DNA of 64,000 bases from Symbiodinium natans (GCA_905221605.1 CAJNDS010000191.1:677501-741500), one strand, 5' to 3'. Shown: positions 42,861 to 53,027, numbered from the stretch's first letter. The notes: a model not told the origin generated them from the sequence alone. A program made the numbers and translations.

Positions 42861-43432
42861 CGTTTGGCCGAAGTGCAGGGAAACCACTTTTGGCTTGGAT
42901 GAAGAACCTACTCTGAGGGTGTGGCTCAGGGTTAAGGGCTGAAAGGGCGTTGGGTTTGCAGGGGCCACTCTCTTTGCACACTTACTTCATGCTTCCTGCT
43001 CTCCACGGTTCCAGCTGCCTTCCCAGGGCTGAGGGGCTTAAACGCGCTGTTCATGAACCCTGCTCCAATCTTCCCCCCTAAACCCCAGACCAGTCGCCCT
43101 GAACCCCGAAGCTTCGACCAGCAAACCCTCAACCCCCGAGCCCCAAACCCTGGAACCTCCTCCTCACGGGGCTTTGGTCGACTGCAGGGTTTAGGGGGTC
43201 CATCCACTCCTTCGTACATTTTAAGAACCCGCCAACATGAAAAAACTCCGCCTATGCTAGAATCTACTAGGAGGGAGTACTTTAAAAACCATGAACCCCA
43301 AACCCCAGACGGGAGGGACCTCATATTTCGCAACTGGGCCATGCCCACGCGAGGCTTCACAGTCAGTTCCGGATTTTTGGGGTCTAGAATTTAGGGTGGA
43401 TGGCTGAACTGCCAAGCATCAGAAGCTTAGAA

Positions 43433-43540
43433 CTACTTCTGCTCGAGCTTTGGCTTGAGATTTCGGGGTGGCTTCCGTGCATGTTTCATACCAACGGCTC
43501 CAGCTCGAGGCATCCTGGCTCCAACATGAATCTTGCTAGC
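43433..43540 (-). CDS. Basic terminal exon
   Basis: Encodes KIHVGARMPRAGAVGMKHAR and KPPRNLKPKLEQK, then TAG. Highly basic C-terminus. The F6 element directly upstream (43557-43631) probably supplies the intron. Confidence 0.48.
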   Translation of the reverse strand, partial: ASKIHVGARMPRAGAVGMKHARKPPRNLKPKLEQK

Positions 43541-43556
43541 CCAATAACCATATTGT

Positions 43557-43631
43557 AATAAGGGTACCCTTTTTGGGGTTGGTTGCTGCATAGAATCCCA
43601 AAAAGGGCAAAAGCGTGCCGCTGGGCTACCA
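43557..43631. mobile_element. F6 short inverted-repeat element
   Basis: GGGTACCCTTTTTGGGGTTG pairs with AATCCCAAAAAGGGC, AAAAGCGTGCC. Confidence 0.65.
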
Positions 43632-43708
43632 AAAAATAGCAAGCATTTAAGGGGGGGGGGGGGACTTGGGAGGAATTCGGCTCCTACAAGGGTAGCTGTC
43701 TGAATTGG

Positions 43709-43792
43709 CGTCCTACGAAAATGGGGACCCCCAGTATTCCCTGATAAACAGGAGCCCACACAAGGCACGCCAAATTTTCGGAAAACCCCATA
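43709..43792. mobile_element. F2 inverted-repeat element
   Basis: GTCCTACGAAAATGGGGACC at one end and AAATTTTCGGAAAACCCCAT at the other. Confidence 0.65.
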
Positions 43793-43859
43793 TAGTACGG
43801 CACCTCATAATCTCATAAGAAGGAGCCCCCCCCCAAAAAAAAAAAAAAAATCAAAAAAG

Positions 43860-44005
43860 GTAGCCCGAATTTCGAGAACTGCCCACAACCTAGCTCGCCT
43901 CGTCTCATTGCCTGCAAGGGGCCAGAGCACATCTCGCAGATTTCGGCTGTGTTCCACGGGGTCCTGCTCAGGCGCTTCTGAATGCAGTGTTACGACAGAA
44001 AGCAT
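43860..44005 (-). CDS. Exon, unknown product
   Basis: Encodes MLSVVTLHSEAPEQDPVEHS, RNLRDVLWPLAGNETRRARL and WAVLEIRATF before running into a T/G homopolymer. Strong coding character. Confidence 0.5.
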
Positions 44006-44020
44006 GCTTGGGCTTTCGTG

Positions 44021-44305
44021 CTACAGCCGAGGAGTCCGAACAGTTGAGAAACAGCTTCGAAGACCCGAGATGGCAAACTCGACCCCGGAATCCTGAACAA
44101 CATGATGCCGAAGTGTCAAGCAACGAATCCGACGCCGACCTACATCGATGCAGGGTTTTCGGCCCACCTGTGAGCTGGGGCTACAGTGCCCCAACCTTAC
44201 CCGCAACAGGAGAATTCCAGGGAGGAACATACCATCTTTCCCGTCCTCGATGTGCAAGTGCCCCTCTGTACCTGGGCTTATAGCTTGGGGGGCTCTGCAA
44301 TTCAA
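44021..44305 (-). CDS. Possible exon(s), unknown product
   Basis: Encodes GTEGHLHIEDGKDGMFLPGI, VGRKPCIDVGRRRIRCLTLR and SGVEFAISGLRSCFSTVRTP, then stop. An overlapping frame further upstream (44450-44181) is also open. Confidence 0.35.
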   Translation of the reverse strand: MNCRAPQAISPGTEGHLHIEDGKDGMFLPGILLLRVRLGHCSPSSQVGRKPCIDVGRRRIRCLTLRHHVVQDSGVEFAISGLRSCFSTVRTPRL

Positions 44306-44701
44306 GCTTGTTGGAGCCCTGGGATCCGATTCCCCTCGAAGCGGGACTGCGAGGAGAGTTTACGGCTGGCTCTCGCGCACGGATGCTTCTCGGCAGGGCT
44401 AACAAGGCACCGGCAGGACTTGGAGCCACCAGTATATGGGTGGCTGTCAATATTCCTTCTTCCAGGAACGGCGGATGCTGAAAAAATCATGGTGCCGCCT
44501 TATGACTAGAAGGAAAGCGAAGGTCTGGAACGATGGCTTTGGCAAGTACAGAAGTGTAGTACTAATTCTTGTTCCCTATGCAAAAACCTCGCAAAACACA
44601 CTAGCGCCGTCATTTTAAAACTCAAGCATCGTCTTCGGAACTACTGGAGCTACTTGAGCTCGAGCTAGTAGTGCTTTGCTCTCTTCCAGGTTGGCCATGT
44701 T

Positions 44702-44896
44702 TCAAATCAGCTGTCTGAGTACTGCTTTATGTCTTGGATGGGCAAGTGGCCACCGCAAGCAGTTTCCCTTCATAGAGCCTGAAACCTGCATATACGCATG
44801 GTGCCGCCTCGTGGCGAAGACATAAACCAGGAAGAGCGGAACTTCATATCGCACTTGCATCACATTTACATACATGGTATTTTGACGTCCGCCCAT
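44702..44896 (-). CDS. Short exon or gene, unknown product
   Basis: MGGRQNTMYVNVMQVRYEVP, LFLVYVFATRRHHAYMQVSG, GNCLRWPLAHPRHKAVLRQL, then stop. No domain recognised. Confidence 0.42.
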   Translation of the reverse strand: MGGRQNTMYVNVMQVRYEVPLFLVYVFATRRHHAYMQVSGSMKGNCLRWPLAHPRHKAVLRQLI

Positions 44897-45080
44897 TTTA
44901 TGGGTCTGTGACAGTCGAATCTCGGCATCAATCTCTCAGAGCCCGGCCACACCCGGATTTCAGGAACCGACTGTCTTACCATGCCTTGCAGGGGGCCTCC
45001 TCAGTTTTTAGGGTTTAGGGTTGCGGGCTCCCCCCCCCAACCTTCCCCCCCCCCTTCCCCCCCCCCGCCCTACAAAAAAA

Positions 45081-45178
45081 AACTCTCTGCTGCCCCAGTG
45101 GCGGCCCTTGAGCTCTGCGAGGAGCTCATGGTCAAGCGGCAGCCCGCGGGATTTCTTGCCGAGGCGAACCGAAATCAC
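45081..45178 (-). CDS. Exon directly after a CCCTAAA array
   Basis: Acceptor CCCTGCAG|G at the end of the array 45184-45229. It encodes VISVRLGKKSRGLPLDHELL and AELKGRHWGSREF with strong GC3 bias. A donor such as TTTTT|GTAGGG follows. The plus frame is open too but has poorer codon bias. Confidence 0.52.
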
Positions 45179-45183
45179 CTGCA

Positions 45184-45229
45184 GGGTTTAGGGTTTAGGG
45201 TTTAGGGTTTAGGTTTAGGGTTTAGGGTG
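45184..45229. repeat. TTTAGGG array
   Basis: Six units. On the minus strand it ends CCCTGCAG at the exon start. Confidence 0.95.
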
Positions 45230-45378
45230 CATTGTGTCGGGTGCGGGTGCAAAAGCGCCCACACTCCGCGTTCTGTCCCCCCCCCCCCGCTCCAAATGGT
45301 ACCCTCTGACCATTGACCCTAAAAAAAATCCTCGAACTATGGATCGAAGGTGACACGGGAGGGATGTGTTTGGGTTGT

Positions 45379-45567
45379 TTATACATTAGCTATATCATAC
45401 AGAGATATCAATACAGGCAAGTACTCAGGCGCCTTTATTATAGTTGACGGGGATGAAACGAACGTGGCATCGCCGACGCCTATAATGGCGCCGGGCACTT
45501 GGTCTGCGACAGGGGACACCCTAGACCCTAAACTTAAACCCACAATGGCAACGTTACACTTTAGCAA
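45379..45567 (-). CDS. Terminal exon, unknown product
   Basis: Encodes NVAIVGLSLGSRVSPVADQV, PGAIIGVGDATFVSSPSTII and KAPEYLPVLISLYDIANV, then stop. Balanced, protein-like composition. Confidence 0.5.
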   Translation of the reverse strand: MLKCNVAIVGLSLGSRVSPVADQVPGAIIGVGDATFVSSPSTIIKAPEYLPVLISLYDIANV

Positions 45568-45608
45568 ACTTCATGGAACATGGCATCTGGGGTTTAGGCT
45601 TCGGGGCT

Positions 45609-45730
45609 AGGTTGCAATGCGTCCCTTAAAAAGTGCGCCCGCCTCTCGGCCCCAGTTGAAGGGCTCGTACTGGTACGTGGGTCCCAGGGAACCGCCATAG
45701 AAGGCGAAGAAGCCTCCCACCACACTAACG
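45609..45730 (-). CDS. Exon, Gly/aromatic-rich
   Basis: Acceptor TTCGTTAG|T. It encodes VVGGFFAFYGGSLGPTYQYE and PFNWGREAGALFKGRIAT, then an in-frame TAG that may be a stop or lie in the next intron. Strong codon bias. Not recognised. Confidence 0.5.
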
Positions 45731-46067
45731 AAAAATCTTGCTTATGAACGACTTGGGTTTTCGGTTTAGCAAGGGCCGAGCATTGAGCCCGAGCCACTCC
45801 GAGTCCTCAACGCCTGCGCTAAGCCCTAAAACCAACCCCTGAACACTTGACCTGAAGCCGAATTCACCGGGAACGGATTGGAACGGTTTGGGCCAAAAAG
45901 TCTTGGCTAGACTTGCTAGACCTGTCTGGGGCGGAGAGGCAACTTAACTTCGGACCTGGGGCCCTGGACATGTTTAAGGGTGCTGAGGCTGCAGGGACTA
46001 GGTCGTATAAATGCAGGAAGGAGTCTTTGGGTCTTTGAGGGTGGCACTGGCAGATCAACTTCAACCC

Positions 46068-46310
46068 TCGGCGGCCTGCCAGAAGCATCCACAGATCGCC
46101 TCTTGCCAGCTTGGATTTTGGGGCGGGCTGAACTCCAAACATCTCCAAACCCGAAACTGGGCCTGCTCGGAGGTTCATGGGTAGATTTTGAAGGGTCTAA
46201 ATAGGGTAATTTTACTTGTACCTTACTTAAGGTACTTGTACATAACCCTACCTTTAACTACCCATGAACTTCCATGAACCTCGAAGTAGGCATACTGGGG
46301 ACTCCAAGAC
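46068..46310 (-). CDS. Two exons joined across an F5 element
   Basis: Exon 1 ends at 46280 (SPQYAYFE, donor TTCGAG|GTTC). Exon 2 starts at 46165 (acceptor CCTCCGAG) and reads QAQFRVWRCLEFSPPQNPSW, QEAICGCFWQAAEG before a TGA that may lie in the following intron. The join reads YFEQAQFRVW without a break. A second frame at 46178-45864 is also open. Confidence 0.5.
46166..46279 (-). mobile_element. F5 inverted-repeat element acting as intron
   Basis: TIRs GGAGGTTCATGGGTAG and CTACCCATGAACTTCC. The inner arms carry TACTTGTACCTTACTTAAGG. GT donor, GAG acceptor. Confidence 0.72.
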
Positions 46311-46727
46311 TGCACTCCATCTGACGGTTGCGTATGCTTCGGGACCCCAGCATCTAATGCTTCGTAAGCTCTCGGCTTCCAGCTTGCGGGCTGCTTGTAG
46401 GGCTTAGAGGCTTAGAGTCAAGAAGCCCTACAAAAACACCTTGGGTTTCGGGTTTAGGGTTTGCGGCTGCTAGGGTTGGTGCTTAGGGTTTGATCCCAAA
46501 ACCGCTTCTCTCCTTGCCAGAACTTGTGTGTGGGTCTCAACCGCAAATACCCTTTGGCCCCTCAAACCCGAGCACCCGGCCTGTTTGCATTTTCCATCCA
46601 CTCTCCTGCCGCAACTTACCAGGGCTGAGCAGGACCCAAACCTAAACCCTACGCCCTGCAGTTTACAACTTGGCTCAGGATAGACGCGGCATACAGCCTT
46701 CAGCTACGCAAGCTTGAAGGCTGAACG

Positions 46728-47042
46728 TTACTGTTCGGGGCCTAGTTGGCTTTTAATGGGTATTTTGGTGGGGAGGCATGAGGAACAAGACATCAGGGAA
46801 CAAGATTGAGGCTTCTGTGTGAATGGGTCTGGGTTGAGAACAACCTTCTGTGTGTATGATTGAAACGCCGAGGCCGACACTGGCGCGCACACACACACCC
46901 ACACACACGGTGGAACCCAAAACTTAACTTCAGGGACAGTAGTTTGACACCCACTGCGAAGAGTGCCCAGGCACCTTGATCTCATCAACTCGATTTTGAA
47001 TCTTCTCGTCGTCTTCCTCAGAGCCCCAAGTTGGGCGGACAA
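46728..47042 (-). CDS. Possible terminal exon
   Basis: Encodes LGALRKTTRRFKIELMRSRC, TVPEVKFWVPPCVWVCVCAP and SCLPTKIPIKSQLGPEQ, then stop. The VWVCVCAP part is a CA-repeat microsatellite read through. Confidence 0.35.
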   Translation of the reverse strand: MSAQLGALRKTTRRFKIELMRSRCLGTLRSGCQTTVPEVKFWVPPCVWVCVCAPVSASAFQSYTQKVVLNPDPFTQKPQSCSLMSCSSCLPTKIPIKSQLGPEQ

Positions 47043-48971
47043 GATTTAGGTTGGGATCTCTTTCACCCCACAGCCTTCACCCGCTCAATCTTGAATCCTC
47101 CTCCGAGGTGAAAGCAACAGCTTAGCAAAGCGTCACATGTACAGGTTCTGCTTCGAGTTGAGGGTTCAACCGCTCACAACTCGGATCAAGGGGCCTTCGT
47201 TTGGCACTTGCTGCCTGATCCGTCGGTGGTGTGTCTGAGCTACTTGACGTGAAGATGCATGGGGGGAGAAAGGAAACATGGTCGCTCTGGGGGGCATCCT
47301 ACATATTAAGGCCCCTGCAGCAGAATGGCTGCCCCAAACTTGCTTGGCGTCTGCTTTTCAGCGACTCTACCAGGCACCCCCCCAAACCCTAAACCCTAAA
47401 CCCTAATTCATAGAACCTACTATTAGGGGTACTTTCCCAAATTAGGGTCCCTATTTGGGATAGAACCTACCATAGGACTGGCCAGGCATCCAAGTCGGTT
47501 TCCGCCAGTCCATCCTTCGGGTTTAGGGTTTAGGGGTTTAGGGTTGAGGGTCTTATTGGTCCCTTCTGACTTCTTTGTTGATGCTTTTTTGTTTTTTAAT
47601 CTTTATTGTTCCCTATCCCGACACTACAGCACGATGGCGACACCCTTTTGTATGTTACACCTAGTTGTCCTAAACCCTAAAAGCTCAGGGCCCATGGCAA
47701 TGGGTTCTAGAAGCCCTAATCCCTCAACCTTGAACGCTAAAGCCTCAACCCTCAATCCTCAACCCTCAAGCCTAAACCCTGGAGCCAACACCTTAAACCC
47801 TGAACCCTTTCTTGCTGCTGGATAGAGCCTCTGGGCCCCTGCCTACCTGACACTTGGGACGCGGGGTTTTGGGGGCTTGGGCGGTTTGGGTTTGTTCGTT
47901 GAGACAGCAACCCAGAAACGTAAAAAGCGAACAGAAACCACACGAGGGAAAAAGGGTGGCGCAAGAACGGCCCCAAAGTTCGGTTTTTGGGCTTCTGCTC
48001 CGACGGTGAACTCCTTTCGCCCTCAACCCCAAACAGCTTCGGCTTGCAGGCTCCTTCATTTTGGGTTTAGGGGTTAGGGAATTAGGGAGTTAGGAAGCGG
48101 GTACCTGAATATCCTCTGATATGGCCCTTGAAGGGGTTATAGAGGGTACCGACTTCATGATGTCCCTACTACGAACCAGTAGGGTTTGGGAGGTTTGGCC
48201 ACGCCCCCTTGTCCTGCAGGCAAGGAAGCCTCAGCGAAGCTTGCCGGAGTTGACTTTGGCTTGGCTGGGGGAGATCAGGGCTCAGCAGTTTAGGGTTTCG
48301 ATCTCACTTGCATCCGTTCTTAGAGCCAAAACTTAGACATTCTTCTCGCTACAACCAACTGATATTCAGAGATCTTGTCCACATGGGGGGGGGGGGTGTG
48401 TGTGTTTCCGAAAATAGTGGTTCCCCGTTTATACCCCAAATAGACTAGAATGCCGTGAAAAAGATCCCTAAAAGAGTGCCCCTAACATAGCGTCAGGGTG
48501 CAGTAACGTCTCGCGCACCCGAACGGGCCTATGCTTTGAGGCAGTAGGGAGCACCCTGTAGGGTTCAGCCTCAACCTAGGGGCGTTTGAGGCCTGGTGTA
48601 AATATATATATATATGTATGTATATATATATATATAAGGGATATATCTCATCATAATAATGAAAATAATAGCAATAACAAGAAGAAAATGCACTTACGCA
48701 TAACCATACAAGTACATCTATATGTGAAAACGGTTCTTGCGGCATCATATGTGCAACTACTGTTTTCATGCGGGTCATGACCGAACATAATAGAATTGAA
48801 TAGAATAGAACATATATTATGATATAATGTATACACGCAACCCTAAACCCTAAACCCTACATAGTGCCCCAAAGCCTGAGCCCTGAACCCTACATGGCAC
48901 AATTGGGATCTCGTAGACTCTTGGGAAGTCCTGAATTCACTGCATCCGGGCAACTCATCCCCGCTTGCCAC
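47043..48971. other. Mostly non-coding; one weak exon candidate
   Basis: A minus frame at 48059-47793 (CLNEQTQTAQAPKTPRPKCQ, GRGPEALSSSKK) ends at telomere-like sequence and may be an exon. An F2 element lies at 48406-48490, an AT microsatellite at about 48601-48640 and CCCTAAA at 48839-48858. Confidence 0.35.
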
Positions 48972-49026
48972 CTGCAGAAAGTACAAGGCCATCAGAATGA
49001 AAGCGTACCTCAGAGACTTGGTAGCC
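48972..49026 (-). CDS. Exon encoding a membrane-type segment
   Basis: Acceptor CCCTAG|G at the end of the array 49027-49146, donor TTTCTGCAG|GTGGC. It encodes ATKSLRYAFILMALYFLQ. Both splice sites are good. Confidence 0.5.
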
Positions 49027-49146
49027 CTAGGGTTTAGGGTTTAGGGTTTAGGGTTTAGGGTTTAGGGTTTAGGGTTTAGGGTTTAGGGTTTAGGGTTTAG
49101 GGTTTAAGGGTTTAGGGTTTAGGGTTTTGGGTTTAGGGTTTAGGGA
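49027..49146. repeat. (TTTAGGG)17 interstitial telomere array
   Basis: About 17 units with one TTTAAGGG slip and one TTTTGGG variant. Confidence 0.95.
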
Positions 49147-49170
49147 TATTCAGAAGCATAAGCGTACTTG

Positions 49171-49275
49171 GAGGTTCATGGGCAGTTATGAGTAGGGTTG
49201 CAAATGCCCTGAATGGGTTACAAGTACAACTACCATACGTATGAACCTACTTTTAACTACCCAGGAGCCTCTAAG
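49171..49275. mobile_element. F5 inverted-repeat element
   Basis: GGAGGTTCATGGGCAG on the left and CTACCCAGGAGCCTC on the right. Confidence 0.7.
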
Positions 49276-49286
49276 TAACCGTATTA

Positions 49287-49372
49287 CAATAAGAGTACCC
49301 TTTTTGGGGGGTTGCTTAGTGTTAAGGGAACCGAGAACCCCAAAAAGGGCCAAAGCGTACCTCTGGGCCACC
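49287..49372. mobile_element. F6 short inverted-repeat element
   Basis: GAGTACCCTTTTTGGGG pairs with CCCCAAAAAGGGCC, AAAGCGTACC; it follows the F5 copy by about 12 bp. Confidence 0.65.
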
Positions 49373-49635
49373 AAGAAGACAAGGGCGTGCGGTCTAGGGC
49401 TTAGGGCAAAGGAGAAGACGGGCTCCAAACAGTAGTGGACAGCCGAAACCCTCTTCTGACCGGCTGTATGGGCCGTCGCGTCTCCTTCCTGGCCTTGGTT
49501 CCTTTTCAGACCACCTTTTTGGCAAGCCCGCGGCTGGGTAGTGATCTGTCCACCCCAACCCGCCCGCCCCCCCCCCCCCCCCCCCGACTTTTTTAGAAGA
49601 AGATCCCGTCTCCCTCCAACCTCCCGAATCCTTTT

Positions 49636-49907
49636 TTAAAAACAGGGGCCTCTAGAGGTAGAGGTGTGGGCTATGGGGTGCTCCTCATGCCGCTGCTCTG
49701 GCATTACATACTTCGGCTTCAGGAGCCCGTTCATTGGGGCTGATTGTTTTAGGGTTTAGGGCTTAGGGTTTAGGGTTTCGGGTTGAGGGTTTAGGGTTTT
49801 GGGTTTAGGATTTTAACTCGCTCAAAAGGGTTCGAGGGGCGAGGAAAGGTGGCCATCTGGAGCACCACACCTGAGTTGCGCGTTGGATGGCAAGGCGGCT
49901 GGAGCTG
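49636..49907 (-). CDS. Two-exon gene end with a telomere-repeat intron
   Basis: Exon 49907-49871 (acceptor CCTTGAG|C, donor AACTCAG|GTGTGG) joins in phase to 49739-49636 (acceptor AACAATCAG|C), giving QLQPPCHPTRNS, then APMNGLLKPKYVMPEQRHEE and HPIAHTSTSRGPCF, then TAA. The intron (49870-49740) contains CCCTAAA units on the coding strand. Open plus-strand frames here (starting MGCSSCRC) lack equally good bias. Confidence 0.52.
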
Positions 49908-50058
49908 CTCAAGGGGTTTAGGGTTTAGGGTTTAGGGCTTAGGGTGTAGGGTTTAGGGTTTAGGGTTTAGGATACTGCGCGTTTCGCGGGTGAGGCTCGA
50001 ACGTTGGGATCCGTCACAGGACTAGCTTCCGACCAGGCGGCCCTCCGAACGCCTCAGC

Positions 50059-50117
50059 CTTCACATCCGAGGCACAGCTCTGCATCTTTGGCCCAGAGCT
50101 TCACGGCCACGCCGAAC
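50059..50117 (-). CDS. Exon upstream of the 49.6-49.9 kb exons
   Basis: Acceptor GCAAG|G, 59 nt, donor GTGAAG|GC (GC). Encodes FGVAVKLWAKDAELCLGCE. Probably the same gene, with another exon between (DPNVRASPAKRAV is a candidate at about 50020-49975). Confidence 0.5.
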
Positions 50118-50132
50118 CTTGCTTGTCCAAGT

Positions 50133-50252
50133 TAGGGTTAACTAGTAATTGCTTGAGAACCCCCAAAAACTTAAAAACACTCTTCCGTATAAGGGTCATA
50201 AAGGGATAATTATTTCTTATTCTTTTGGGGTTCTTAAGCAAATAGTAGTTAA
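50133..50252. mobile_element. F3 inverted-repeat element
   Basis: TIRs GTTAACTAGTAATTGCTT and AAGCAAATAGTAGTTAAC, with inner arms GAGAACCCCC and GGGGTTCTT. Confidence 0.8.
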
Positions 50253-50391
50253 CTTTGGGGATTGATTTCGGGATCAAACTACCCCCAAAACAGCTAAAGG
50301 TGAGGGCTCGAGCGTCTGGCCCTACACCCCTTAAGCCTAGAAGGCTGAATCGATTTTGCCAGGCGGCAAGAAACCTAGCGAATACGCAATT

Positions 50392-50600
50392 TCAGGTCGG
50401 ATGGCGATTCTTTGGGCCGGTGGGGTGTGGGCTGAAGCGTTGAGGTACAGGGTTTCGGGGGTTTAGGAGTCTATAGGGGCTTAGAGTGGGACCCTGAGGC
50501 ATCTGACCCGAGAACTTCACCTGAGGGCAGGCTTCTGTCTCCACCAGTTCTTGCACTTGCTTCGGGGCTGACAGAGCTTTTTCTCGAAGCAGGGGCTCCC
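50392..50600 (-). CDS. Exon with stop, unknown product
   Basis: Encodes EPLLREKALSAPKQVQELVE, TEACPQVKFSGQMPQGPTLS and PTGPKNRHPT, then stop. CCTCAG|GTGAAG inside is a potential donor, so the 3' half may be intronic. Confidence 0.45.
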
Positions 50601-50621
50601 CACCCAATGTTAACCTCACAT

Positions 50622-50965
50622 CTATAAATGGGGTGGCAACTGTAATATTCGCCGGGCCAGAGGGGCTCAGCCGAAGACTACTTTCCATTACGGGAGGTTT
50701 TCGGGCCGATGTGTGCAAACAAGTCTATATAGGGGGGTCCTGTGAAAATAATAATGGGGTGACAACAGTAATATTTGGCCGGCCAGGAATCAGAAATTTT
50801 ACTTGCAGATCTCGTTTGAGATTGACCAAGCACAGCAGACCCTGACAGCTAACCGCCCCCAAGACCCCCAGAATCCGCATTATTGGCACCCACTCGTTTT
50901 GTCTACCCCTCCAAACCGCGGGGACCAAAACAAGTTTTCGGGGGGGGTTATTAAAGCGACGTTAA
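50622..50965. repeat. Repeated GGGGTGRCAACNGTAATATT blocks
   Basis: GGGGTGGCAACTGTAATATT at about 50629 and GGGGTGACAACAGTAATATT at about 50756, each followed by a GGCC-rich box, with GTTAAC motifs at both outer edges. It may be a composite relative of family F4. Confidence 0.5.
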
Positions 50966-51408
50966 CATTAAACAAAGTGAGCGCCGTTTATTCACAGCCT
51001 TGCAAGTTCTAAGAGGACGGGCGGTGAGGGGTGAGTTTGAGGTAGGAGGCTGCGCCCAAACCCAGAACTGCACACGCGGATCTCCCAACACCTCAATGAA
51101 CAGATCACGGCGCCGGCTAGGTTAGGGGGGGGGGGGTCGTGTCAAGGTACCACGGTCAGGCGGCTCGCCCCTCAATGGCCTCAGCAGCAAGCTGGGCTTT
51201 AGGCCTTCGGAACTGCGGCCGGGGGGCTGCGGAATCAGCGGATCCAGCTCTGCGTACGCCGCCAGCAGCCGCGAGTTCATCAGGGCCTGAAGCACTGAAG
51301 CCTAGACCTCTTCGGGTTCAGGGGGGTTATCAACCCCCAGGCCCGAAGACCCAAACCCCAAACTTTCCTGAAAGGCTTTGCCAACGCTCCAAGCACGGCA
51401 GCGGGTCC

Positions 51409-51687
51409 TTACACATGCCAGAGAAGATGGCCTGGCCTTGGTATTGTTAACGGAGATGTCGACATCGCGCCCACTGTATTCCAGCTTCCTGCAGTTGCGC
51501 GTAGAGCTCCCGACGCTTGCATTAGGGCGCCGGGGACACTATAGTCACTAGAACCTCCCGGGCCGCTGTGGGGTTCGCAATGGATATTTAGCGGCTGCTG
51601 CCCTGAAATATGAACAGCCTTTACCCAGCAGACGAGCGGCAATATGGGAACACGCGCGGACAAGATCGTGTTCCTTTGGTGCTGCAA
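51409..51687 (-). CDS. Coding candidate, frame unresolved
   Basis: Three minus frames are open: RRELYAQLQEAGIQWARC, GGSSDYSVPGALMQASGALR, and LEYSGRDVDISVNNTKARPS. GC-rich codons suggest one is real, but I cannot choose. Confidence 0.3.
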   Translation of the reverse strand: MQHQRNTILSARVPILPLVCWVKAVHISGQQPLNIHCEPHSGPGGSSDYSVPGALMQASGALRATAGSWNTVGAMSTSPLTIPRPGHLLWHV

Positions 51688-51811
51688 GGCAGTGGCTGGG
51701 CGGGTTCCCAGGGCACAGTGATCAGGTCAATATCTACGTGTCCAGCATCAGACGCCTTTCAACTAACAAGCCACTGCGCCCCGGTGTACTGAAACAGGTC
51801 TAGGACATGGG

Positions 51812-52084
51812 TCAGTCACCCCAAGGTTTCTGAAGCTGTCGACCGTCGACCCTTTCGATGGTGATTCGTTGCTGTTGCGGCTTGAAGAACCCTGAGGCCG
51901 ATTTGGAAGATTTGGGTGTTTTGGGGGGTGCAGTGGCACAAAGTGGTCTCGCATTGCAAAACGAGAACATGCTCGTAATGGCTTTGTTGAGCTTCTGCAA
52001 AGGCAGCGACGGTAAGGCAAACTTTCTCAGTTGAATCACAACCAAGGCACTGGAACCGCGAATCGTGCACTTGAACTGCTGCAT
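51812..52084 (-). CDS. Small basic protein or terminal exon
   Basis: MQQFKCTIRGSSALVVIQLR, KFALPSLPLQKLNKAITSMF, then PPKTPKSSKSASGFFKPQQQ and RITIERVDGRQLQKPWGD, stop. A 90-residue intact frame from ATG. Function unknown. Confidence 0.48.
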   Translation of the reverse strand: MQQFKCTIRGSSALVVIQLRKFALPSLPLQKLNKAITSMFSFCNARPLCATAPPKTPKSSKSASGFFKPQQQRITIERVDGRQLQKPWGD

Positions 52085-52206
52085 TTAGCACCCAAGCCAC
52101 CCCTCCTACAGGAGGGATCCTGAACTGACCCTGATAAAGGGACCCATAAGCCAGGGCCCCCTGAATGAATCCCCTAACCCTAAACCCTAAACCCTAAACC
52201 CTAAAC

Positions 52207-52264
52207 CCTGCTCTTCATGGCCAAGCGCTTGATCTTCACACCTTTCGTCGCCTCGAGCTGCTCC
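52207..52264 (-). CDS. Exon between CCCTAAA and TTTAGGG tracts
   Basis: Acceptor GGCGCAG|G, donor AGCAGG|GTTTAG. Encodes EQLEATKGVKIKRLAMKS. On the coding strand the upstream flank is CCCTAAA (52342-52292) and the downstream flank TTTAGGG (52206-52170). Confidence 0.52.
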
Positions 52265-52291
52265 CTGCGCCAGCTATTGAGTTGACATGGG

Positions 52292-52342
52292 TTTTGGGTT
52301 TAGGGTTTAGGGTTTAGGGTTTAGGGTTTAGGGTTTAGGTTT
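52292..52342. repeat. TTTAGGG array
   Basis: Six units, the first TTTTGGG. Confidence 0.95.
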
Positions 52343-52945
52343 CGGGCCCAGGGCCGCCAAGCGTCAGACCTAGGACCTGGGTGTAGGGTCTTGCCCCAAA
52401 AAGGACCTAGGATATGGGGGATCCTGAGCCTACTCAGAAACCCCAAGGCCTGCGAGTCGGAGGCTCCAAGGGGTTGAGGATGTCAAGTTGCAGGGTTTGG
52501 GCTGAGGGTCTTCAAGCCCCACAAATCCTGCCCCATTTTCGCCTCGGACGGAAGCCCAAATCCTCTTTGCTCGCACCCTTGTAAGGGCCCCAAAACCCCC
52601 CTCCGACACTCCCCTGTCTAAACCTGGCTCATGACGTGCTTGGTATGTGACGTATTGACTGTGGCTTTCCTTCGGCTGCGATGCGCACGCTACACCCCAT
52701 GTTGGGCTCCAGGCCGCCGAGGCGGCGCGCGCAAGCGTTTACAACTACGTTCCAGCCCCCCCCCCGCCCCCCCCCCCCCCCGCGCCCCACTCTGCTAGCA
52801 GTAGCTACTCGCCGGCGGTCAAGCCCTAAAGTCCTACATGCCCTGTCTCGCAGGGACCCTTACATCCTATAAACCCTCCAAACCCTACAGGCACAACTCT
52901 TCCTCAGCCCTTCAACAGAACAACCCTAAACCCTAAACCCTAAAC

Positions 52946-53027
52946 CCTAAGGGTCAAGGGAGGCCTCAACTTCATGAGGATTTTCTGGACATTGGTCTCA
53001 CGGTCTTGCGCATTGGCCTGAGGACGC
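52946..53027 (-). CDS. Exon between CCCTAAA and TTTAGGG tracts
   Basis: Acceptor CGTCCTCAG|G. Encodes ANAQDRETNVQKILMKLRPP, LT, then runs into CTTAGG|GTTTAG. Flanked on the coding strand by CCCTAAA (53124-53068) and TTTAGGG (52945-52922). Confidence 0.55.

Noticed and set aside
45081-45205. Plus-strand exon AALELCEELMVKRQPAGF ending CTGCAG|GGTTTAG
   Set aside because: Attractive, but the minus frame is more biased and CTGCAG|G is equally an acceptor on minus. The strand bias of the region favours minus.
49673-50132. A plus-strand gene starting MGCSSCRC with telomere-repeat introns
   Set aside because: Minus-strand frames over the same exons have better codon bias, in-phase joins and a clean stop. 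I keep the minus model.
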